Shown one piece after another: positions 6,587 through 12,301 of a stretch of 12,301 nucleotides of DNA; position 1 is the stretch's first letter; the number at the start of each line of letters is the position of its first letter. Source of the stretch: an uncultured Ruminococcus sp. (GTDB taxonomy: Bacteria; Bacillota; Clostridia; Oscillospirales; Ruminococcaceae); NCBI GenBank assembly GCA_946537565.1, contig CAMNFW010000042.1:1-12301 (forward strand). Direction: 5' to 3'. The position numbers and the translations under genes are program-made. Under the pieces are notes generated by a model that was not told where the DNA came from, ran no database searches, and worked only from the letters and a program-made list of their open reading frames with translations.

Positions 6587-8489
6587 ACTGAAACTCTACA
6601 AATTCACGGCTGACGTATCCAAACGTTACCTGATCGTACTTGTCAACATAGCGCACATAGCACCACTTGGAATTGTAACCGAATACATCTACTATCCAGC
6701 CGATCGGTATTTTTCCGATAACTGTTTTGTCACCGCCGGATACTGAAGGCTCACTCCTCAGATTCAGTGGATCTTCCTTTGTGATGACCTTGCACTTTGC
6801 AACAGGAGCATCTTCTATCGTCATATCCGCAGGCGCTCTCGAACGGTCAATATCCTTGATCGTAGGATCAACAGTTGCAGGTGGAATGGTTACAACTATA
6901 GTTTGTTCTTCCGCAGCTGTGGTAATAATGATCGTTGCTTCCTCCGGCTCTTCATAAGCTTCTGTTACATCAGAATATTCACCAGTCTCTTCATATGAAA
7001 TATTTCCGTCATTGCTGTCGGCATATCTGCTATCTGCCTGATTCCTATTATTTTCAGGTACTGTATTCTCAGTAGCTGCAATGATACCCGGCGAATCCAG
7101 ATTCTCTTGTACATGAGGTTTAGTTAAGATGAATTTATATATACCTATTCCAATACCTACCGCAGCAGCAAGCCCTATCACTATCGGCAGAAGACTGTGC
7201 TTTCCGCCAGACGGAGACGGAACTGGCTGCGGCTGTACCGGATTTGGTCGAACCGGCTCAAAAGAAGGTACCTCCCTGCCTGAAAATCTGCCGTTATTTC
7301 CGGTATATCCACCATTATTACTGTTATTCTCAGTATTATTTACACCGCCGCTGTTATTTCTGAAACCGCCCACATCAGGCTTGCTGTACTGATTATCGTT
7401 ACCGCTGTTGTTCAGAGGTTCAGGACTTGCTGGCTCTGGCTTCTTAAGATTGACCGGCTGAGCTGATGATGCCTTCGGTACAGGCTGAGCAGTTTTCTTT
7501 ACAGTGACCACCCTCTCAGGGAAGTGCATCGGTGAATCTCCTGGCAGGACAGTTCCTGCTCGCTTAAGATCCGCTATAAAATCGCTTAGTCCGCTGTAAC
7601 GCATATCAGGAGAGTAACAAAGCGCCTTTCTTACAACATATTTCAGCTCAGGCGAACCGTTTTCAGGCTCAGGTATTTCCTTTGCTCCCTTGCATCTCTC
7701 TCCTATTGCATCATTTTGTGAGGTGCTATTATCCTCAAAGGGAAGTCTTCCGTTATTAAGCAGTCCATACATCACCAGTCCTAATGAATACACATCGCTC
7801 TTTTCATATGGCTCAAGACTTGTATTTTCAATTAGCTCCGGCGCAGAATACCTCTGCTCTTTCTCAGTCCTGTCAAGGAACCATTGCTTAAGCGGAATTG
7901 CAAGCACATAATTCCTGTTTCCTTCATCTTCATCTATCATTATGTTTTCAGGTGAAACACAGCCATAACTGATATCCTCTGAATAGAAGGTCTGCAAAGC
8001 GAAGGCGATATCAAGACCCAGCTCCTTTACAGTTTCATTCAGCTTTTCCGGACTTTCGCCGGTTATCTGCGTATATATGCTGCTGAGCAGCGGAAGAGGA
8101 ACATATCTGAGCAGTGCATCATAACCGCCAGGCTCACGTTCTCCCGGCTGCTCGATACATATTCCTCTTCTGTCAAAGGAAAAAACCTTTCCGAAATCAG
8201 CACTGCATATATACCTTGATTTTTCAGTTACACTGATCACCCTTTCCATAAGCTCAGATTTGTAACTGATAAGAAATTCCGGGTCTTTCAACAGCGATAT
8301 ATCTTCTTCACTGAAATCTCTCACTGCCACAAATAGTTTCCGGCTGTCATTGCTCTCGCCGTCAACTAAGGCTATACCATCGGCAGCTGGATGATCTGAC
8401 ATAGGAATCCAGCTTCCCCATTTTGAATCTCCCTTATAATTTTCAATTGCATGATATTCACTTACTCTGCTGAATACATCAAATTCCAA
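6585..8489 (-). CDS. Transmembrane pseudokinase with extracellular SH3b domain
   Basis: A 634-residue membrane protein, laid out like PknB-type receptor kinases. Residues 1-311 form a cytoplasmic kinase-like domain, 312-430 a Pro/Asn/Gly-rich linker, 433-456 one membrane helix, 460-560 an acidic Thr-rich extracellular linker, and 563-634 a bacterial SH3 domain (LNLRSEPS, then IPIGWIVDV and WCYVRYV). The kinase C-lobe scaffold is clear: APE at 216-218, SDVYSLG at 231-237, GRLPFED, and Arg297. The HRD-x-K-P-x-N loop reads YGCVSPEN (175-182), replacing the catalytic Asp and Lys with Cys177 and Ser179. The DFG position is Ile-Pro-Leu (198-200), and no glycine loop is seen. Phosphotransfer is therefore unlikely. 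The TTG start is supported by AAGGTGG 9 bases upstream and by alignment with the neighbouring paralogue. SH3b domains often bind peptidoglycan, so wall sensing is a reasonable inference. Last gene of the operon. Confidence 0.85.
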   Translation of the reverse strand: MEFDVFSRVSEYHAIENYKGDSKWGSWIPMSDHPAADGIALVDGESNDSRKLFVAVRDFSEEDISLLKDPEFLISYKSELMERVISVTEKSRYICSADFGKVFSFDRRGICIEQPGEREPGGYDALLRYVPLPLLSSIYTQITGESPEKLNETVKELGLDIAFALQTFYSEDISYGCVSPENIMIDEDEGNRNYVLAIPLKQWFLDRTEKEQRYSAPELIENTSLEPYEKSDVYSLGLVMYGLLNNGRLPFEDNSTSQNDAIGERCKGAKEIPEPENGSPELKYVVRKALCYSPDMRYSGLSDFIADLKRAGTVLPGDSPMHFPERVVTVKKTAQPVPKASSAQPVNLKKPEPASPEPLNNSGNDNQYSKPDVGGFRNNSGGVNNTENNSNNGGYTGNNGRFSGREVPSFEPVRPNPVQPQPVPSPSGGKHSLLPIVIGLAAAVGIGIGIYKFILTKPHVQENLDSPGIIAATENTVPENNRNQADSRYADSNDGNISYEETGEYSDVTEAYEEPEEATIIITTAAEEQTIVVTIPPATVDPTIKDIDRSRAPADMTIEDAPVAKCKVITKEDPLNLRSEPSVSGGDKTVIGKIPIGWIVDVFGYNSKWCYVRYVDKYDQVTFGYVSREFVEFQ

Positions 8490-8498
8490 ATCGCAAAA

Positions 8499-8505
8499 CC
8501 ACCTT
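8499..8505 (-). promoter_or_regulatory. Ribosome binding site supporting a TTG start
   Basis: On the minus strand AAGGTGG ends 9 bases before TTG at 8489. No in-frame ATG lies nearby. The residues after the TTG (FDVFSRVSEY) align with those after the ATG of the upstream paralogue (FDFFDRLSEY), which supports this start. Confidence 0.75.
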
Positions 8506-8515
8506 TATAACTGTG

Positions 8516-8544
8516 ATTATCCAGTATCTGTTTCCATATACCAA
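8516..8544 (-). promoter_or_regulatory. Weak candidate promoter between the two pseudokinase genes
   Basis: On the minus strand TTGGTA (8539-8544) and GATAAT (8516-8521) are 17 bases apart in the 69-base gap between the two genes. It is poorer than the other promoters here and may be chance. If real, it would let the SH3b gene be expressed without the upstream genes. Confidence 0.3.
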
Positions 8545-8558
8545 AATAGTTCTGACTT

Positions 8559-10712
8559 TTATCCGCCATACTCTATTATATAACCCATATTACTGTCCTT
8601 GTAATTTGTATACTTCGGATCAGTTACGTCAGGTGCATCATTCATAGACCACTCCTTGGGCGCTCCGTTTCCGGCTGATATATACCATAACAGAAGATAC
8701 GGCTCTGCTACCTTGTTGCCGGTGTTCTTATACTCATATATATCTATACCTGAAGGTTCGCTGGAGTTGAGGCTATTACTGAAGAACCAATGTGTACATT
8801 TCCCTGAACCTGAATAGATATATGATGTATCAGAATCATCAGTCCACCTGAATGAGATCTCAATTGTATTATTATCCTTAAACGTTGGAGTTGTTCTTCC
8901 GCCCAGCCAGACGTATTGCAGATCAGGATTTTTAGCACGGGCTTCCTCAACGCAGGCAATTATTTTGTTCCAGTCATCTTCCGAGTGCATGGTTGCAAGC
9001 TTTCCGCCGGCGGTCTTGCAGTTACGCTCTGCTTCCTCCCATGTAACCTTTCCAGCCACAAATTCATATTTATGTTCAACAGTTGTGGTGACAGGAACTG
9101 TTGTAGTGGGTGCAGCAGTAGTCTGTACAGTAGTAGGAATAGTCTGTGTAATAGTAGGCTCTTCTGTAGCTATAGCAGGTGCATCAGTCTGATAATTCAG
9201 ATCCTGCGAATCATTATTTTTATCAGTAGTACCTACAGCGCCTGAATCAACGGACGATGAACCAGCCGATGAACTGCCGCCTCCGGAATTATTCTGAGCC
9301 GGCTGTTTCGACAAAAAGAACATTGAGCCGAGAATTCCAAGTCCAAGCAGTGCAAGTACAGCCAGCACTATTATAACTACTTTTAAAGTTGAATTTCCTC
9401 CAGTGGAAAGAGCCCCCACCGGAACTCCGTTATTATGAACCGGTTCTGAATTCTGATTTCCGCCGGAGCTTCCGCTCTGATTCTGTCCATACGGCGGCTG
9501 ATATCCGCCTCCGCCGGAGCTTCCGCCTTGATTCTGTCCATACGGCGGCTGATATCCTGCGGCTGTAGGATCTGGTCTTTGAAAATTACCAGTCCGTGGA
9601 GATGGAGCTGGAGCTGGCGGTGTAACTTGCTTCCTTTCCGGCTTTTCCAGCGGCACCGGCTCAGGCTTGATCTCCGGCTTTTCCAGTGATACCGCCGGTT
9701 CCGGCACTGAACCAAATTCCTCACGCAGCGTGCTTATGTTCATTTCTTTGCCTGGACCCCTGATTATAAATCCGCCGTAATTATTAAGATCCTCTAAAAG
9801 CTCCTGATAGCTTCCATAACGTACACGTCTGTTATGAGCAAGACATTTCCTTACAATATAACTCAGCTGATCATCGGCTTTTAACGGTGAACATATCTCA
9901 GTCTCGCCCTTGTTTCTTGTTTTAAGAGCATCTGAACGTGAAGTATTATTATCCTCAAACGGCAGCCTGCCATTGTTCAGCAGCCCATACATCAGAAGTC
10001 CCACGGAATATATATCCGTCTGCTGATCACCAATACGGCTGACATCTGAAATCAGCTCCGGAGCTGTGTATTCGTTCCTTACTGTGTCATTTTCATCAGC
10101 TTTGAAAAACAGGTCGATAAGCGGAAATGCCAGCTGATATTTTTCACTGCTATCTCTCTGACAAATGATTATATTCTTAGGTTCAACAGAACAATACCTG
10201 AGCTTTTCTTTATCCATAGCAAGCAAAGCTTTTGTGATATGTTCTGCGATTGTCACAACGGTCTTTCCCAGCTTATCCTGAGACAGACTGTATATTCTGC
10301 TCAATTCTGATTCAAGTTTATTTTCAGGAACAGAGCGCAGGAGTATATCAAATCCTGCCAGCTCACTGTCTGCGTCTGCTGATATTCCTCTCTTATCAAA
10401 ACCATAAACTCCGCCAAAATCCACACTCTGGACATATCCGCAGGAATCAGCTGTTCTCAGCAGCTTGCTCATAAGAGTGATTTTTTTATTCATCAGCTCC
10501 CGTGCCTGATCATTTGTCAGATGCAGTCCCTGATCACTGAACAGGAACTGTGCCTGATACATAATTCTTGGGTCGTCTTCTCCTGAAATACAGTGAAGCA
10601 TATCCGGAATGACAGTTTCATCTTCCATGGAGATCCAGTCACCCCAACGGCTGCTTCCCTTGCTTTTTTCGATTTCCTGATACTCTGACAATCTGTCAAA
10701 AAAATCAAACAT
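8559..10712 (-). CDS. Transmembrane pseudokinase with extracellular C-type-lectin-like domain
   Basis: A 717-residue paralogue of the next gene. Residues 1-315 are a cytoplasmic kinase-like domain, about 320-440 a Pro-rich then Gly/Gln/Tyr-rich linker, 442-467 one membrane helix, 470-545 a Ser/Gly then Thr-rich extracellular linker, and about 548-717 a C-type-lectin-like fold. In the kinase part, APE (217-219), TDIYSVG and GRLPFED remain. The catalytic loop reads YCSVEPKN (173-180), with Ser175 for Asp and Glu177 for Lys. The DFG site is Phe-Pro-Leu (196-198), and no VAIK lysine is visible. The lectin-like part shows WEEAERNCKTAGGKLATMHS, WLGG at 602-605, FRWTDDSD, an EPSG loop at 652-655, a WSMND segment ending at 692 and the closing YIIEY strand. 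EPSG and ND resemble calcium/sugar-site EPN and WND motifs. Glycan or protein binding outside the cell is likely; an active kinase is not. Confidence 0.85.
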   Translation of the reverse strand: MFDFFDRLSEYQEIEKSKGSSRWGDWISMEDETVIPDMLHCISGEDDPRIMYQAQFLFSDQGLHLTNDQARELMNKKITLMSKLLRTADSCGYVQSVDFGGVYGFDKRGISADADSELAGFDILLRSVPENKLESELSRIYSLSQDKLGKTVVTIAEHITKALLAMDKEKLRYCSVEPKNIIICQRDSSEKYQLAFPLIDLFFKADENDTVRNEYTAPELISDVSRIGDQQTDIYSVGLLMYGLLNNGRLPFEDNNTSRSDALKTRNKGETEICSPLKADDQLSYIVRKCLAHNRRVRYGSYQELLEDLNNYGGFIIRGPGKEMNISTLREEFGSVPEPAVSLEKPEIKPEPVPLEKPERKQVTPPAPAPSPRTGNFQRPDPTAAGYQPPYGQNQGGSSGGGGYQPPYGQNQSGSSGGNQNSEPVHNNGVPVGALSTGGNSTLKVVIIVLAVLALLGLGILGSMFFLSKQPAQNNSGGGSSSAGSSSVDSGAVGTTDKNNDSQDLNYQTDAPAIATEEPTITQTIPTTVQTTAAPTTTVPVTTTVEHKYEFVAGKVTWEEAERNCKTAGGKLATMHSEDDWNKIIACVEEARAKNPDLQYVWLGGRTTPTFKDNNTIEISFRWTDDSDTSYIYSGSGKCTHWFFSNSLNSSEPSGIDIYEYKNTGNKVAEPYLLLWYISAGNGAPKEWSMNDAPDVTDPKYTNYKDSNMGYIIEYGG
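9460..9557 (-). repeat. 51-bp tandem repeat encoding YQPPYGQNQ linker units
   Basis: Two copies with a 51-base period: the segment at 9460-9475 recurs at 9511-9526, and 9481-9506 recurs exactly at 9532-9557. They encode two 17-residue units of the form GYQPPYGQNQ followed by Gly/Ser. The repeat lies in the cytoplasmic linker just before the membrane helix of the lectin-type pseudokinase. Confidence 0.9.
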
Positions 10713-10719
10713 TGAATTA

Positions 10720-10725
10720 CCCCTT
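10720..10725 (-). promoter_or_regulatory. Ribosome site overlapping the upstream stop codon
   Basis: On the minus strand AAGGGG lies 7 bases before the ATG at 10712 and shares two bases with the TAA stop of the coiled-coil gene (10724-10726). Only 11 bases separate the two reading frames, so translational coupling is likely. Confidence 0.6.
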
Positions 10726-12301
10726 ATTTCAGTTCTAACCAGAGCTTGCCTCTGCGTTCAACACTTAGCCTGCTTCCTTTATAATATGCTACAGCCGGCT
10801 CAATGCCCTTCAGAATATAGCTGTGATTAGTTTTTAGTTCAATATTGAAGCTAAAGATGCGATTCAATTTTTCTATCTCTGCACAATCTATACCGTCAGT
10901 TGTAAACCTGCTATAGTAGTATGGGTTTGGAATAAGGTCTCCGTCATCTTCTTTAACAAGCGCTGCATTTCTATAACTTCCGGAAACATGAAGCGCCAGC
11001 TCTCCGCTGAGTTCAACGGTAAACGCTATGAATTCAATATTCTGCTTATCATCAAGAATGCTTATATCCGAAAAATAATTCATATATTCCTGCTGTCTCG
11101 GATTTGGTTTGTTTTGGGCAGGAGTATTGCCGAAAGACGGATTATTGGGCACTGAAATTGGTGAACCCAATGAATTAAACGGATTTAACGACGGCTGAGG
11201 ATTGCTTCGAGCCTTGCTAAACTCCTGTGATAGTCTTTTTATTTCCGCATTGAGTGCAGCGATCTTTTTTTCGCTGACAGCCTTTTCACTATTGAGCGAG
11301 TTGATAGTAGCGTTTGCTTTGTTGATCCTCTGAGTAGCATCAGCATAAAGACGTTCATAATTTAATTTAGACTGTTCAAGCTGTTTTTTCAGCTTTTCTG
11401 TCTCCTGCTGATTTCCCGCTGAACCAAGCTGTTTTTTAAGCTCAGCCAGCTCATTCTCAGCAGCCGCAAGCTTTCCCTCATATTCCTTAGCAGCAGCTTC
11501 GGACTTGATTTTCTCAGCATCTTGAGAAAGATTCAGATTTCTCAGCTTTTCAGTAAGAAGCTCATTATCCTTTTGCAAGCTTTCGATAACTCCGCTGCTG
11601 TCGCCGCTCATACTGCTTATCTGCTCTTTAAGCTTTTCATTCTCAGCTGTAAGCTGATTTTTCAGTTCTTCAATTTCCTTCTGCTTGATCGCAAGCTCTG
11701 TTTTATGTTCATTTTTAAGCTTTTCGATTTCCTGAGTCTTTTTCGCATTATCCTCCTCAGCCTTAGCTGCATTGGATTCAACCGCATTAAGATTTGCTTT
11801 AAGCTCAGCGATCTCCTTATCTTTTGCGGAGCTGTCAATTTGCTGCTGAGCTTTTTCCTCATCGAACCTGTCCAGCTTATCCTTAAGACGTTTATTCTCA
11901 GCCGTAACACTATCAAGCTTAAGGTCCAGCTTAGCCTTTTCAGTCAGAAGCTCATCACGGTTTTTCTGCAATTCTTTGCTGTCTTCCTTGACTTCCTTCA
12001 ACCGCTTCTCGATCTGTCTTTCATGATCTTCCTTAAGCTTTGCCAGTTCATTTTCATGATCTTCCTTAAGCTTCTGGATTTTCTTCTCATGCTCTTCCTT
12101 AGCATTATTCAGTTTATTCTCTGATTCTGCCTCTGCCTTTTCAATATCACTTTGAAGCTTAGCTATGTTCTTTTTCTGCTTTTCAATAATTTCAGCCTGA
12201 GCTGTTTCAGCATCTCCGGCATTACGATAGCTCTCAGCCTCTTTTTTGTAATTATCGCACTTTTCCTGAATCGTCTCTTTTTCTTTAGTAAGATTTTGAA
12301 G
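10724..12301 (-). CDS. Long coiled-coil protein with C-terminal globular domain (5' end outside window)
   Basis: The reading frame is open through the right edge of the window: the 100 codons upstream of an internal TTG at 12001 contain no stop and no usable start, so the true start lies outside. At least 525 residues are visible. About the first 360 are heptad-like, rich in Lys, Glu, Ala, Leu and Gln with almost no Pro or Gly, and form a long coiled coil. An Asn/Pro/Ser-rich linker of about 45 residues follows (LNPFNSLGSPISVPNN region). The last 122 or so form a compact domain with alternating hydrophobic strands (IEFIAFTVELSGELALHVSG) and end RRGKLWLELK. I recognise no family for that domain. 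No signal peptide or membrane segment is visible in this part. It lies 11 bases ahead of the lectin-type pseudokinase gene, so the proteins probably act together, perhaps as a scaffold. Confidence 0.85.
   Translation of the reverse strand, partial: LQNLTKEKETIQEKCDNYKKEAESYRNAGDAETAQAEIIEKQKKNIAKLQSDIEKAEAESENKLNNAKEEHEKKIQKLKEDHENELAKLKEDHERQIEKRLKEVKEDSKELQKNRDELLTEKAKLDLKLDSVTAENKRLKDKLDRFDEEKAQQQIDSSAKDKEIAELKANLNAVESNAAKAEEDNAKKTQEIEKLKNEHKTELAIKQKEIEELKNQLTAENEKLKEQISSMSGDSSGVIESLQKDNELLTEKLRNLNLSQDAEKIKSEAAAKEYEGKLAAAENELAELKKQLGSAGNQQETEKLKKQLEQSKLNYERLYADATQRINKANATINSLNSEKAVSEKKIAALNAEIKRLSQEFSKARSNPQPSLNPFNSLGSPISVPNNPSFGNTPAQNKPNPRQQEYMNYFSDISILDDKQNIEFIAFTVELSGELALHVSGSYRNAALVKEDDGDLIPNPYYYSRFTTDGIDCAEIEKLNRIFSFNIELKTNHSYILKGIEPAVAYYKGSRLSVERRGKLWLELK
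12021..12073 (-). repeat. 33-bp internal repeat in the coiled-coil gene
   Basis: The 20-base segment at 12021-12040 recurs exactly at 12054-12073, a 33-base period that encodes 11-residue units containing KLKEDHE. The period equals three helical turns and fits an extended coiled coil. A third, weaker unit (EEHEKKIQKL) precedes them in the protein. Confidence 0.75.

Noticed and set aside
6585..10712. Two active PASTA-type Ser/Thr kinases
   Set aside because: The overall layout fits, but the HRD Asp, the catalytic-loop Lys and the DFG motif are missing in both, and the ectodomains are SH3b and C-type-lectin-like, not PASTA.
11522..12124. A 200-residue hydrophobic frame on the plus strand
   Set aside because: It is the complement of a Lys/Glu/Leu-rich coiled coil, which automatically reads as Phe/Leu-rich. 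It has no ribosome site or promoter, and the minus-strand frame runs through the same bases in an operon.

Overview
The window looks like a chromosome segment of a low-to-mid GC Gram-positive anaerobe of the Clostridia, most likely a Ruminococcus-type rumen or gut bacterium. This rests on four things. There are GGAGG-type ribosome binding sites. There are near-consensus sigma-A promoters with 17-nt spacers. Surface proteins are anchored by one membrane segment and carry Thr/Pro/Glu-rich linkers. Their domain types (DUF5050-like propeller, bacterial SH3, C-type lectin fold) are common in that group. The genus is inferred, not proven.

Left part (1-4360), metabolism. A CobW/COG0523 metal-handling GTPase with a long His/Asp-rich insert reads leftward. 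Diverging from it are asnB (glutamine-hydrolysing asparagine synthetase) and then pyrB (aspartate carbamoyltransferase). Both rightward genes consume aspartate. The PyrB protein carries a C-terminal four-cysteine tail that looks like the zinc domain of the PyrI regulatory chain, without PyrI's nucleotide-binding domain. A compact hairpin terminator closes this unit.

Middle (4382-6587). A membrane-anchored extracellular beta-propeller protein (leftward) and a Cof-type HAD phosphatase (rightward) diverge from back-to-back consensus promoters, with a short inverted repeat between them. A long terminator hairpin separates the HAD gene from the convergent operon on its right.

Right part (6585-12301), the most unusual region. 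A leftward operon enters from beyond the window. Its genes, in order of transcription, are a long coiled-coil protein (5' end cut off), a membrane protein with a cytoplasmic kinase-like domain and an extracellular C-type-lectin-like domain, and a paralogue with the same kinase-like domain and an extracellular SH3b domain. Both kinase-like domains keep the kinase C-lobe scaffold (APE, DVYSLG-type helix F, subdomain XI Arg). Both lack the catalytic HRD Asp and the DFG motif, so they are predicted pseudokinases. The layout suggests two transmembrane receptors that share a non-catalytic cytoplasmic module, carry different wall- or glycan-facing sensors, and may work with the coiled-coil protein. 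That function is inference.

There is no rRNA, tRNA, CRISPR array, insertion sequence or prophage gene that I can see. No gene-free stretch exceeds about 250 bases.
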